Below, piece by piece: positions 1-10,493 of a DNA stretch of 64,000 nucleotides (position 1 is its first letter; the number at the start of each line of letters is the position of its first letter). Source of the DNA: Gammaproteobacteria bacterium. GTDB taxonomy: Bacteria > Pseudomonadota > Gammaproteobacteria > Eutrophobiales > Eutrophobiaceae. The notes beneath the pieces are model-generated. The model searched no databases. It was not told where the DNA came from and saw only the letters and a program-made list of their open reading frames with translations. The stretch covers positions 1 to 64,000 of the forward strand of contig JAJFKL010000025.1 in assembly GCA_021773235.1 (NCBI GenBank), read 5' to 3'. The translations under genes were made by a program, and so were the position numbers.

Positions 1-210
1 TGGATCTGCAAACATACTGTGATGTTGGCCTTTTATCTCATCCAGACTGTAATCAATCACACTCAGGAAATTATCGTTAGCCGTTATAATGGTACCGTCC
101 ATGTTAAATTCAATCACGCCCTGTGACTTACCAATCGCTGCAATTTGCCCGGCGTAATCAGCGTTACGAAGTTTTTCATCATTTGAATTAAATAACCCTA
201 GTATATTCAT
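1..210 (-). CDS. PAS-domain methyl-accepting chemotaxis protein, N-terminal fragment (runs off window)
   Basis: Start codon at 210 (minus); translation [70 protein letters not shown] is typical of PAS-MCPs. Confidence 0.75.
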   Translation of the reverse strand, partial: MNILGLFNSNDEKLRNADYAGQIAAIGKSQGVIEFNMDGTIITANDNFLSVIDYSLDEIKGQHHSMFADP

Positions 211-314
211 CTTCTTTCTCCTAAATACTTATTACATTTTAAAAGGCATGACATGCACTGTTTTGGAAACCGTTCTTTCTCTTCTTTTTTTCAATCGATG
301 CAGAAAACAAGACA

Positions 315-2513
315 TTAATGCACCGCCACATCGGCAGTCTGGGCAACCTGAATCAGTGACTGTACATCGATGATCATTGCAACTTCACCATTGCCGAGAA
401 TAGTGGCACCGCTAATACCTTTAAGGCCCTTGAAAACATCTCCGAGGGGTTTAATAACGGTTTGGTATTCACCCAATAATTCATTGACGATTAAACCGGT
501 TTTCTTACCGGCATAATTGGTAACGATGATGTTTTCTTTGTTTAATTTGTTATCACTATGACTGACGATATCGGCGTCATTAAATAATTCGCCGAGGCGT
601 ACATACGGTAATACTTCACCACGTAGGTTAATGAAGTTGCTATCGATATAAGTATCACTGTCTGTTTGATATTCAATACACTCATCAACCATATCCAGTG
701 GTATGACATAGGAATTTTGGCCGACGCGTGTAAGAAAACCATCAATAATAGCCAGTGTCAGTGGCAGTCGAATACTGAAAGTTGTTCCAGCCCCCGGCGT
801 ACTATCAACATCGACTTGTCCACGTAAGGCATCAATATTGCGTCTCACCACATCCATTCCAACGCCACGACCGGATATATCAGTCACTGCATCAGCTGTG
901 GAAAAACCGGGTTCGAAGATCAGTTTATTAATTTCCTTATCACTCAGATTATGATCCGGTTTAATTAATCCTCGTTCTAACGCCTTGCTCAAAATCTTTT
1001 CTTTTGACAAACCATTTCCATCATCGCTTATAGTGATTACGATACTGCCAGAATCATGAACGGCATTGAGTTTAAGTGTGCCTTTTGCAGGCTTGCCTTT
1101 TTCACGGCGTTGTTCCGGCATTTCAATACCATGGTCAAGAGAGTTACGTACCAGATGCATGAGCGGATCAGCGATCTTGTCGATCACGATCTTATCCAGT
1201 TCAGTATCACCACCATTAATAATCAGATCGATATCCTTGCCCAGATTACGGCTGACTTCACGGACAACGCGGCGGAAACGGCTAAAGGTTGTGCCAATCT
1301 CGACCATACGCAGATTTAATGCAGTATCACGGATTTCCTCTACTAAATGAGATAGCGCAGCGGTAGTTTCTATAAGGTCACCACCTTCTGCCTGGCGCGC
1401 AGTGGCTTCGGTATTAGCACTGGCAATGACCAATTCACCAACTAGGTTAATCATTTCTGAAAGCTTTTCTGCGCTGACACGGATGGATTGTTTTTCTTCC
1501 GCCTTTTTGACAGTGGTCTGTTGTTGCTTATCCAATGCTGCCTGCACAACTTTGGTTTCAACCACCCCTTGTTCAACGACGACTTCACCCAGTGGATGCT
1601 CTTTTCCTATGTGACCATCGTCTTGTTGACGTTCTTCGTTTTGTACAGCGAGTGCTTCTTCAAGTTCGCGCTTGGTTAAAACACCCGTCATAGTCAGGAT
1701 ATCACCAATACGGAGATCTTCTTCTGGTAGTGATTTAATTAATTCGATGTATCGATCGATATGGCTATTTGGTGGCAAGATATGGATAACACAATCTTCC
1801 TGAACAAATTCAAAGACGCCTTCAATGTCTTCCTTACGTGCTTCACTCTTCAAATCGATTTCAAATCCCAGATAGCAACTTTCAGGATCCATATCATGTG
1901 CATCAGGCAAATCATCATAGAGTGTTGTCAGGCTGACTATGTCACCGATTGTTTGTAGATAACGCAGAAATGATTGAGGATCCATTCCCATACGCAAAAC
2001 ATCCTGACCAAAACGCAAAGAGATGTGCCAGTTATCACTGGCAATGTGCTTACTATCATCAACAATAGGATTAGAGATATCCATTTCTGTCGCATCAATT
2101 TGTGACTCTTCTTCTTCCTGATTATTTAGAAACTGTCCAAGGTCATCATGCAGCTTGACACCCTTTGCTTTACTTTCTTCATTCAATCCTGGTGAACCGT
2201 TTAATGCATCATCAACCAGCAGTGAAATATGATCTCGACTATCAAGAAATAATGTCGTCAGTGTATCGTTTAGTTTTATTTCACCATCGCGTAAACGACC
2301 CATGACACTTTCTGCCTGATGAGTGAAGCTAACAACATCATCAAAGCCAAATAAGCCTGAGGCTCCTTTTATCGTATGGACTGCCCGGAACAATTCATTA
2401 ACGAGATCATTGTTGTCTGGTTCTGCTTCAAGCTGTAATAAAATATCTTCTACACTTCCTAATAACTCATGTGATTCTTCTTTAAAGGCTTGTAGTCCCG
2501 GATCCATATCCAT
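315..2513 (-). CDS. cheA: Chemotaxis histidine kinase CheA
   Basis: Hpt motif HTIKGASGLFGF, HATPase boxes (LVRNSLDHGIE, GRGVGMDVVRRNI), C-terminal CheW-like domain. Confidence 0.95.
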   Translation of the reverse strand: MDMDPGLQAFKEESHELLGSVEDILLQLEAEPDNNDLVNELFRAVHTIKGASGLFGFDDVVSFTHQAESVMGRLRDGEIKLNDTLTTLFLDSRDHISLLVDDALNGSPGLNEESKAKGVKLHDDLGQFLNNQEEEESQIDATEMDISNPIVDDSKHIASDNWHISLRFGQDVLRMGMDPQSFLRYLQTIGDIVSLTTLYDDLPDAHDMDPESCYLGFEIDLKSEARKEDIEGVFEFVQEDCVIHILPPNSHIDRYIELIKSLPEEDLRIGDILTMTGVLTKRELEEALAVQNEERQQDDGHIGKEHPLGEVVVEQGVVETKVVQAALDKQQQTTVKKAEEKQSIRVSAEKLSEMINLVGELVIASANTEATARQAEGGDLIETTAALSHLVEEIRDTALNLRMVEIGTTFSRFRRVVREVSRNLGKDIDLIINGGDTELDKIVIDKIADPLMHLVRNSLDHGIEMPEQRREKGKPAKGTLKLNAVHDSGSIVITISDDGNGLSKEKILSKALERGLIKPDHNLSDKEINKLIFEPGFSTADAVTDISGRGVGMDVVRRNIDALRGQVDVDSTPGAGTTFSIRLPLTLAIIDGFLTRVGQNSYVIPLDMVDECIEYQTDSDTYIDSNFINLRGEVLPYVRLGELFNDADIVSHSDNKLNKENIIVTNYAGKKTGLIVNELLGEYQTVIKPLGDVFKGLKGISGATILGNGEVAMIIDVQSLIQVAQTADVAVH

Positions 2514-2515
2514 TG

Positions 2516-2857
2516 TTACACTCCCTCTGTTGTATTATTGCTAGTTGCAGTTGGTGCAAGCCAATCTTGTAGCTGATACAAATCGAGTAAATCACAGACC
2601 TGTTCATTACAGCCTGATAATTGAATGCTTTGTTCTTCTTGAGCAGCCTTTCTTTTCAATTGCAGTAAAAGTTGAATGCCGGCAGTGTCGATTTCGTTAA
2701 CTGAAGTCATGTCTACTTCAAACCCCTTAAAATCATCAACAAACGCCAACAGGGATTCATGTGATTCTGCCGCGTTGTATATAGTCAAATCACCATCAAT
2801 TTTGAGAAGGCAACGGCCGCTGCGTTTATTCGATCCTTTTAGCTTTGTAATATTCAT
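2516..2857 (-). CDS. STAS-domain protein (chemotaxis-associated)
   Basis: STAS-like translation (FEVDMTSVNEIDTAGIQLLLQLKR), located between cheA and cheY. Confidence 0.85.
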   Translation of the reverse strand: MNITKLKGSNKRSGRCLLKIDGDLTIYNAAESHESLLAFVDDFKGFEVDMTSVNEIDTAGIQLLLQLKRKAAQEEQSIQLSGCNEQVCDLLDLYQLQDWLAPTATSNNTTEGV

Positions 2858-2870
2858 TACGAAGTTATCC

Positions 2871-3239
2871 TCAAGGCATTACTAACTTGGAAACAGCATC
2901 AAGCAGTTTGGGTGGTTGAAAAGGTTTAACGATCCAGGCCTTGGCACCAGCGGCCTTGCCTTCTGCCATTTTACTTTGTTCGGATTCAGTGGTGAGCATA
3001 CAAATGGGAACAAACTTATGCTCAGGCAATTTCTTTATTTCCTTAACAAAAGTAATCCCATCCATATTGGGCATATTGACATCACTGACAATGAGGTGGA
3101 TTTTTTTACCGTTGACTTTACTCAGCGCGTCTTTTCCATCACATGCCTCAATAACATCATACCCAGCGCCTTTAAGGGCTGTGCCGACAACTGTTCGTAC
3201 GGCTGATGAATCATCAACTACCATAATTGTTTTACTCAT
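2871..3239 (-). CDS. cheY: CheY-like response regulator
   Basis: Receiver domain MVVDDSSAVR, SDVNMPNMDG, KPFQPPKL. Confidence 0.92.
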   Translation of the reverse strand: MSKTIMVVDDSSAVRTVVGTALKGAGYDVIEACDGKDALSKVNGKKIHLIVSDVNMPNMDGITFVKEIKKLPEHKFVPICMLTTESEQSKMAEGKAAGAKAWIVKPFQPPKLLDAVSKLVMP

Positions 3240-3249
3240 AATCGTTTCC

Positions 3250-4467
3250 TCAAAAAAAGTTTACTTCGCCTTCTTGTGCATTAGTTTCTGTTGTTACTTC
3301 CCCAGTTAGTGTCTGGTGATTATTACGCTCATCTGCAGTGGTATAGTTATGCTCTAATTCCTGAAGCCATTGGCTAGCATCAACCGGCATTAACGCTTCA
3401 TCATTACTCCAATCATTTTTTGCAGTGCTTAATTTCTCGGTAAACATGTCCAGATTCTCTTTGACATGCTCCATGATCTGACCAATGCGATCCTGAAACT
3501 GAAGGGCATTTAATGCTTCGTAAATTTGTTCACGAATCGTTTCGCTGGTATCAATAAGCAGTTGTGAAGACTCTCTAGCTGCTTGCACTGACATATCATG
3601 TTTTGAATTAACTTCATTAATTATTAACTCGGCATTATTGACCAACTCTTCTTCATGTTTTGTTGTTGTCTCTGTTGTTTTTAATGTTTGTGAAATCTTG
3701 TGATGGATCGAATTGGCCTGAGCGATCATTTCGTTACCAATTTCCTCAGATGTATTAGCCAATTTACGAACTTCATCAGCAACAACAGAAAACCCCCGCC
3801 CTGATTCACCGGCACGAGCCGCTTCGATTGCAGCATTCAGCGCCAACAAATTGGTTTGTTTTGCAATGTCACCGACGTTTCGTGCCATCGATTCAAGTTG
3901 CTCCATAAAAGGTTCCAGGCCTTGTACCTCTAACAGCATGTTTTTCTTTATTTCCAATACCGATTTTAATGATGCTGATACGGAATTAAGTTGATCTTTT
4001 ATATTGTCTGTATCGACGCCAGTTTGCCCCTGATCATTATTACCACTGGCGAGTGACATGCTTTGTTGCAGCCCTTCTACTATGGAGGAGAACATCAAAG
4101 TGATACGGGTCATCTCTTCATCAAGTTGCTGATTGGATGTGCCTATTTGCTTTGACCAGAGTGGGAATGTTTGTTGACAAACTGTATCAAGACCCGTCAA
4201 ATATTGATCTTCAGCACAATTGTCGATTATTTGATTCTGTTCGCTTGCCTGTTTCCAGATTTCTTTATATCTGGCACGCAAGATACGAACATTGTAAAAC
4301 CCTATAACAAACCCAAGTACAATAAGGCCTGTCGCAAACAATATTTTTATTAATAGCGTTGAATTTATAAAAAGAAGCATTGCTGCAAGAACAGCAATAA
4401 CTGCAGGACCAAATTTAATTTTGGCGTTACCGACTTCAAAATCGAATAGATCTGAATTCTTAATCAA
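3250..4467 (-). CDS. Methyl-accepting chemotaxis protein
   Basis: Signalling hairpin [38 protein letters not shown]-terminal TM segments. Confidence 0.92.
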   Translation of the reverse strand: MIKNSDLFDFEVGNAKIKFGPAVIAVLAAMLLFINSTLLIKILFATGLIVLGFVIGFYNVRILRARYKEIWKQASEQNQIIDNCAEDQYLTGLDTVCQQTFPLWSKQIGTSNQQLDEEMTRITLMFSSIVEGLQQSMSLASGNNDQGQTGVDTDNIKDQLNSVSASLKSVLEIKKNMLLEVQGLEPFMEQLESMARNVGDIAKQTNLLALNAAIEAARAGESGRGFSVVADEVRKLANTSEEIGNEMIAQANSIHHKISQTLKTTETTTKHEEELVNNAELIINEVNSKHDMSVQAARESSQLLIDTSETIREQIYEALNALQFQDRIGQIMEHVKENLDMFTEKLSTAKNDWSNDEALMPVDASQWLQELEHNYTTADERNNHQTLTGEVTTETNAQEGEVNFF

Positions 4468-5124
4468 TTGTACTTACCTCATATTGAGTATTGCTTTTTT
4501 CTGTTTTCCATTCCCCATAGGCAACAATTTTCCGTTAAGACAATTCTATTGCCACTTATTTCCTTGCGATGTCTTAAGTTAACGACATAAGCCAAATTTA
4601 CTTAATATAAATTTTAAAATATTTAAATGCATGTATTGTGCCAATGATTTTCTTATGCAAGTTCGCATTAAGTTACTATCTCTTAATGATTGAAAATCTA
4701 CAGGTCAGTAAGAATTCATAAAAATCCTGAGCATGGATCGTTCGAAAAGATTGGGGAATGTGAAGTTTGCCCTAGGTATAAATTTTCAACGCGGCTCTAT
4801 CGTTTTGAAAATTCTTAATATAATTGATTAGTACCGTACTTGAAATTGCATCCTCGAACGCTGTTGCAGACGCTTTTCTACTTCATCCGTCCTTGGCGTC
4901 GAGCATCAAGCATCTACACCATTCATGGCGGTAATGGGCGGTGCATACTATCTGCAAAACGGGTTAATTAATATTCCTCTATTCAATATGAGTTTTACTC
5001 TCATACCTCCACAAGATATCCCTGTCAAAAAAGCGTCACGGTTTGGGTTCGAAAAAGATAATTGATGGCAATTAATTCAGAACGTCTTAACTGCTGCTGA
5101 TACTGCGTTTATTCTTAGCGTTGT

Positions 5125-6303
5125 TTAGAAAACATCACCCGGTACACGCACCCAGCCTTCCATAAGAATCCGGGCACTGCGACTCATGATTACTTTGGTC
5201 GCCGTCCATTCACCCTCTATCTGAGCGGCCTCGGCACCGACTCGCAGGGTACCCGAAGGGTGTCCGAAGGTAACCGCGTTTCGCTCACTACCACCAGCGG
5301 CGAGGTTCACCAGCGTGCCCGTAATTGCTGCTGCAGTACCAATAGCCACAGCAGCGGTACCCATCATGGCATGATGTAATTTACCCATAGATAGCGCACG
5401 AACATTCAAGTCGATATCTGCAGCGTTTATTTTTTTTCCGCTAGAAGCAACATAGTCAGTAGGCATAGCTACAAAAGCGACCTTGGGCGTGTGCTGCCGA
5501 CCTGCTGCTTCTTCAATATTTTCAATCAGACCCATACGCACTGCACCGTAGGCTCGAATGGTTTCGAACATAGTAAGCGCCTTGTCATCATTGTTAATCG
5601 CATTTTGCAATTCTGTTCCTTTATATGATATGTCTTCCGCATTTAGAAAAATGGTCGGTATACCGGCATTAATCATAGTAGCCTTGAATGTGCCAACACC
5701 CGGCACTTCTAAATCATCTATTAAGTTTCCGGTAGGAAAAATGGCACCTTCACCGTCGGCAGGATCCATAAACTCGATCTTTACTTCCGCCGCAGGGAAG
5801 GTCACACCATCAAGTTCAAAATCACCGGTTTCCTGTACTTCACCATTAGTTATAGGGACGTGGGCGATAATGGTCTTTTTGATATTGGCCTGCCAGATAC
5901 GAACGATAGCCATACCGTTCTCTGGGAGTCGACTAACGTCAACCAGGCCATTACTGATGGCAAAGGAACCTACCGCTGCAGTCAGGTTGCCACAGTTACC
6001 ACTCCAATCGACAAAGGCCTTATCAATGGCCACCTGACCAAACAGATAATCGACATCATGATCCGGTTGACTGGTTTTCGACAGAATTACTGTTTTACTG
6101 GTACTGGAGGTCGCACCTCCCATTCCATCGGTATGTTTTCCGTATGGATCCGGGCTGCCGATCATGCGTAATAAGAGGGCATCGCGCGCAGCACCCGGCA
6201 CCTGTGCCGATTCTGGCAGGTCTTCAAGATTAAAGAACACGCCTTTGCTGGTGCCACCACGCATATAGGTAGCGGGGATCCTGATCTGGGGTACATGGCT
6301 CAT
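5125..6303 (-). CDS. prpF: 2-methylaconitate cis-trans isomerase PrpF
   Basis: PrpF family translation (RIPATYMRGGTSKGVFF); adjacent to acnD. Confidence 0.93.
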   Translation of the reverse strand: MSHVPQIRIPATYMRGGTSKGVFFNLEDLPESAQVPGAARDALLLRMIGSPDPYGKHTDGMGGATSSTSKTVILSKTSQPDHDVDYLFGQVAIDKAFVDWSGNCGNLTAAVGSFAISNGLVDVSRLPENGMAIVRIWQANIKKTIIAHVPITNGEVQETGDFELDGVTFPAAEVKIEFMDPADGEGAIFPTGNLIDDLEVPGVGTFKATMINAGIPTIFLNAEDISYKGTELQNAINNDDKALTMFETIRAYGAVRMGLIENIEEAAGRQHTPKVAFVAMPTDYVASSGKKINAADIDLNVRALSMGKLHHAMMGTAAVAIGTAAAITGTLVNLAAGGSERNAVTFGHPSGTLRVGAEAAQIEGEWTATKVIMSRSARILMEGWVRVPGDVF

Positions 6304-6317
6304 GTATTTTCTCCTGC

Positions 6318-8924
6318 TTAAGCCGCGTTAGATTCAAGGAAGTCTTGTGCAAAACGTTGCAGGACACCGCCTGCTGCATACACATGTACTTCTTCGGCAG
6401 TATCAAGACGACAGGTTACAGGTATTTCAACAATTTCCCCGTTGGCTCTATTCATCACGACCGTCAGGGCTGCTCCTGGAGAGATCTCACCATTCACATC
6501 GTAAGTCTCTGTCCCATCGATACTATAAGTATTACGATTTTCACCTGTCTTGAACTCCAGCGGTAAGACTCCCATGCCTACCAAGTTTGTACGGTGGATT
6601 CGTTCAAAACCTTCAGCCACAATGACTTCCACTCCGGCCAAGCGAACACCTTTGGCAGCCCAGTCTCGTGAAGATCCCTGACCGTAGTCAGCACCGGCGA
6701 TAATGATCAACGGTTGCTTTCGATCCATATAGGTTTCAATGGCCTCCCACATACGACTCTCTTTACCTTCTGGCTCGATGCGGGCCAAAGAGCCCTGCTT
6801 CACTTCCCCATTCTCGTCATGACACATCTCGTTTAACAATTTCGGATTAGCAAAAGTTGCACGCTGTGCTGTGAGGTGATCACCACGATGGGTTGCATAA
6901 GAATTAAAGTCTACTTCTGGCAGTCCCATCTTATCCAGGTAAGCACCGGCAGCACTGTTCAACATGATCGCATTGGAAGGCGACAGATGATCGGTTGTTA
7001 TATTATCGCCCAGCACCGCTAGTGGACGCATCCCTTTCATAGTGCGTTCGCCTGCTAGCGCGCCTTCCCAATAAGGCGGACGACGGATATAGGTACTCTG
7101 GGGTCGCCAGTCATATAACGGGCTTTCGGCTGCTTCTGCCTTACCCAGATCGAACATGGGAATGTAGACCTGATTGAACTGTTCAGGCTTAACACTCTCT
7201 TTAACTATCGCATCAATCTCATCATCGCTAGGCCAGATATCTTTCAGCGTCACCGGGTTACCATCCTTATCTTTACCCAATAGATCTTTTTCGATATCAA
7301 AACGTATGGTACCGGCAATGGCATAGGCCACCACTAGTGGTGGTGATGCAAGAAATGCCTGCTTGGCATAAGGATGGATGCGTCCGTCAAAGTTGCGGTT
7401 ACCCGACAAGACGGCAGTTGCGTACAAGTCACGGTCTATAACTTCTTTCTGAATATCAGGATCCAGTGCACCACTCATACCGTTACATGTAGTACAGGCA
7501 AAAGCGACGATACCAAAGCCAAGCTTTTCCAACTCAGGCAGCAGTCCCGATTCTTCCAGATACAGTTGGACGACCTTGGAACCTGGTGCGAAAGAAGATT
7601 TAACCCAAGGCTTACGAATTAGACCCAGTTCATTGGCTTTACGTGCTATCAATCCTGCAGCTACCATGTTGCGCGGGTTACTGGTATTGGTGCAGGAAGT
7701 AATCGCCGCGATAATCACCGCGCCATCTGGCATTTTACCTTCTGCCTCTTCAGCATTTGCCTTGTCGAGCCCCACCGCGATACCACGTGATTCGAGATCC
7801 GAAGTCGGTAAACGTCGATGTGGATTTGATGGTCCCGCCATATTGCGACATACCGTCGACAGATCAAACTTCAGTACACGTCCATATTCAGCTTGTTTAA
7901 GTTCATCAGCCCACAGGCCAGTTACTTTGGCGTAGTTTTCTACCAATGCGACCTGCTCTGGTTCACGACCGGTAAGTTTTAAATAATCGATGGTCTGCTC
8001 GTCAATATAGAACATACCTGCGGAAGCACCATATTCCGGTGTCATATTTGAAATTGTGGCACGGTCACCAATGGTCAATCCCGCGACGCCTTCACCAAAG
8101 AATTCTAGATAGGCGGAAACCACTTTCTCGTTACGTAGAAATTCGGTTATTGCCAACACAATATCCGTAGCCGTTATACCTGGCTGACGCTTACCGGTAA
8201 TATTGACACCGATAATCTCAGGCAAGCGCATCATGGAAGGACGACCCAGCATAACTGTTTCGGCTTCAAGGCCTCCAACACCGATAGCGATGACACCTAA
8301 AGCATCAACATGCGGGGTGTGACTGTCGGTACCGACACAGGTGTCAGGATAAGCCACACCATTACGTGACTGAATAACCGGCGACATCTTTTCCAAATTA
8401 ATTTGATGCATGATGCCATTACCGGCGGGTATGACGTCTACGTTTTCAAACGCCGTCTTGGTCCACTCGATAAAGTGAAAACGATCTTCGTTACGACGGT
8501 CCTCGATGGCACGATTTTTTTCAAACGCATCTGCTTCAAAACCACCGTGTTCAACGGCCAGAGAATGGTCAACGATCAATTGTGTAGGTACCACTGGGTT
8601 AACCTTGGCCGGATCACCACCTTGATCTGCAATCGCATCACGCAAACCAGCTAGATCGACTAGCGCTGTTTGTCCCAAAATATCATGACAAACCACACGT
8701 GCTGGATACCATGGAAAATCTAAATCTTGCTTACGTTCGATGAGCTGATTCAGCGAGTCTGTCAGCGCAGACGGTTCACAACGGCGCACAAGCTGTTCGG
8801 CCAAGACTCGGGACGTGTAAGGTAAACTCGCATACGCACCTGGCTTAATTGCTTCAACAGCTCCACGGGTATCGAAATAATCCAGGTCAGAATTAGGCAA
8901 GGGTTTACGGTAATCGGTATTCAT
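6318..8924 (-). CDS. acnD: Fe/S-dependent 2-methylcitrate dehydratase AcnD
   Basis: Aconitase-superfamily translation; N-terminus MNTDYRKPLPNSDLDYFDTRGAVEAIKPGAY typical of AcnD (start refined from ORF 9002 to 8924); next to prpF. Confidence 0.9.
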   Translation of the reverse strand: MNTDYRKPLPNSDLDYFDTRGAVEAIKPGAYASLPYTSRVLAEQLVRRCEPSALTDSLNQLIERKQDLDFPWYPARVVCHDILGQTALVDLAGLRDAIADQGGDPAKVNPVVPTQLIVDHSLAVEHGGFEADAFEKNRAIEDRRNEDRFHFIEWTKTAFENVDVIPAGNGIMHQINLEKMSPVIQSRNGVAYPDTCVGTDSHTPHVDALGVIAIGVGGLEAETVMLGRPSMMRLPEIIGVNITGKRQPGITATDIVLAITEFLRNEKVVSAYLEFFGEGVAGLTIGDRATISNMTPEYGASAGMFYIDEQTIDYLKLTGREPEQVALVENYAKVTGLWADELKQAEYGRVLKFDLSTVCRNMAGPSNPHRRLPTSDLESRGIAVGLDKANAEEAEGKMPDGAVIIAAITSCTNTSNPRNMVAAGLIARKANELGLIRKPWVKSSFAPGSKVVQLYLEESGLLPELEKLGFGIVAFACTTCNGMSGALDPDIQKEVIDRDLYATAVLSGNRNFDGRIHPYAKQAFLASPPLVVAYAIAGTIRFDIEKDLLGKDKDGNPVTLKDIWPSDDEIDAIVKESVKPEQFNQVYIPMFDLGKAEAAESPLYDWRPQSTYIRRPPYWEGALAGERTMKGMRPLAVLGDNITTDHLSPSNAIMLNSAAGAYLDKMGLPEVDFNSYATHRGDHLTAQRATFANPKLLNEMCHDENGEVKQGSLARIEPEGKESRMWEAIETYMDRKQPLIIIAGADYGQGSSRDWAAKGVRLAGVEVIVAEGFERIHRTNLVGMGVLPLEFKTGENRNTYSIDGTETYDVNGEISPGAALTVVMNRANGEIVEIPVTCRLDTAEEVHVYAAGGVLQRFAQDFLESNAA

Positions 8925-9037
8925 ATTATCTACTCTCAATTTTGGGGTTTTTACTACTTTCATACGCCCGCTCAGCAATTGCTGAGTTAGAAGGATGAAC
9001 ATTTTCAGATATTTCTGTGTTCATAAGCAAACGGCCA

Positions 9038-9112
9038 TATTGTCGACATATCACCGATAAAAGTAGATTGTTATGCCTATATTACCTGATTTTTAATCAC
9101 TATTGTCGACAT
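9038..9112. promoter_or_regulatory. Twin operator-like repeat TATTGTCGACAT upstream of acnD
   Basis: Identical 12-mers at 9038-9049 and 9101-9112, 63 bp apart, each with TGTCGACA palindrome core. Confidence 0.55.
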
Positions 9113-9168
9113 TTTCTGTAGTCTGGGAAGGTCGAGGAATTGTGATGTTCTGATTTACAATACTCAAT

Positions 9169-9255
9169 TGGTGCCGATGGGCGGACTCGAACCGCCACGG
9201 GATTTCTCCCACTACCCCCTCAAGATAGCGTGTCTACCAATTCCACCACATCGGC
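9169..9255 (-). tRNA. tRNA-Leu (anticodon GAG), CCA encoded
   Basis: Minus strand GCCGATGTGGTGGAATTGGTAGACACGCTATCTTGAGGGGGTAGTGGGAGAAATCCCGTGGCGGTTCGAGTCCGCCCATCGGCACCA; long variable arm, TTCGAGTCC T-loop, 7-nt anticodon loop TTGAGGG. Confidence 0.95.
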
Positions 9256-9270
9256 TATATAAACTATTGA

Positions 9271-9651
9271 TTATTGTGCGGGTAAGCTTGGCAGGTCTGA
9301 ATCCAGTTGATCGCTTTGTTCTTCAATAGCCGCAGGCATATCTTGTTCTAATACTTGCTGTTCCATCACAACCCCAGGCTGATCTAATAAACTCGTTGGT
9401 GCTTCTTGAATATTTTGTGTCGCAAGATAAGCAAGTAACAGGCTATTTGCTAGAAAGACAAACGCCAGTCCTGCTGTCAGTTTCGTTAAGAAACTTGCTG
9501 AGCCTGAGCTACCAAATACAGTTGATGATGAGCCGCTACCAAAAGCTGCACCCGCATCCGCACCTTTACCGTGTTGGATCAGAATGAGTCCAATCAGTGC
9601 AACTGCGACAAGCACTTGTAATACAAATAATAATGTTTGTGTTGATTCCAT
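9271..9651 (-). CDS. secG: Preprotein translocase subunit SecG
   Basis: SecG translation LIGLILIQHGKGADAGAAFGSGSSSTVFGSSGSASFLTK; next to tpiA. Confidence 0.95.
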   Translation of the reverse strand: MESTQTLLFVLQVLVAVALIGLILIQHGKGADAGAAFGSGSSSTVFGSSGSASFLTKLTAGLAFVFLANSLLLAYLATQNIQEAPTSLLDQPGVVMEQQVLEQDMPAAIEEQSDQLDSDLPSLPAQ

Positions 9652-9660
9652 TAGTTTTAC

Positions 9661-10419
9661 CTACCTCACAGAGTGACAGATGGTAAGGAAGTCTTCTGCG
9701 ACGAGTGATGCCCCGCCAATTAGACCTCCATCAATATCTGCTAATTCAAAAAGTTGTTTCGCATTATCCGCTTTAACACTGCCGCCATAAAGAATCCTGA
9801 CGCCTTCTGCGGTTTCATGATCATGTCTTGCCAGACGTAATCGTATAAATTCATGTACTTCTTGTGCTTGTTCTGGTGTCGCTGTCACACCTGTTCCTAT
9901 CGCCCAAACTGGCTCGTAGGCAATCACGGCCTGTTTGAATGCTTGAATACCCGCCAAATCAATTACAGCATCCAATTGTCTGGCTATGACCTCTTCTGTT
10001 GTGTTCGCTTCGCGCTCTTCTAGCAGCTCACCTATACATAATATAGGTATCATGCCGTTTGCCTGCACAGCAACAAACTTCTCAGCTACCCGAAGGTCAT
10101 TTTCGCCATACAGCGTTCTACGCTCTGAGTGGCCCACAATCACATAGTCACATGCAAAATCCTTCAGCATGGCCGGAGCAACTTCTCCGGTAAAAGCACC
10201 ACTATCCATATGCGACACATTTTGCGCCCCTAATTGAATTTCCGTTTTTTCAATTGCTCTACCCAATTCTTGGATATACACATATGGAGGGCAAATAAGT
10301 ACTTCTGCTTTCGTCTCCTTGGAAACCCCTTGGGATATCGTGTCAACGAGCCCACCCATACTCTCCAGTGAACCGTTCATTTTCCAGTTGGCTGCGACCA
10401 AAGGTCTGCGTCCTGACAT
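9661..10419 (-). CDS. tpiA: Triosephosphate isomerase
   Basis: AANWKMNGS, VIVGHSERR, AYEPVWAIGTG, LYGGSV motifs. Confidence 0.97.
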   Translation of the reverse strand: MSGRRPLVAANWKMNGSLESMGGLVDTISQGVSKETKAEVLICPPYVYIQELGRAIEKTEIQLGAQNVSHMDSGAFTGEVAPAMLKDFACDYVIVGHSERRTLYGENDLRVAEKFVAVQANGMIPILCIGELLEEREANTTEEVIARQLDAVIDLAGIQAFKQAVIAYEPVWAIGTGVTATPEQAQEVHEFIRLRLARHDHETAEGVRILYGGSVKADNAKQLFELADIDGGLIGGASLVAEDFLTICHSVR

Positions 10420-10493
10420 TGTCTGATCGCCCTATAGTAAAAGGCCGCAAAGGTTACAGAGTGGGCGACACGAAATCAATATATTCCCCTATT

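Noticed and set aside
5558-6171. Plus-strand ORFs antisense to prpF
   Set aside because: Fully inside a well-supported gene on the other strand; similar shadow ORFs occur opposite acnD, trpS, rluB, ilvD and the MCP genes.
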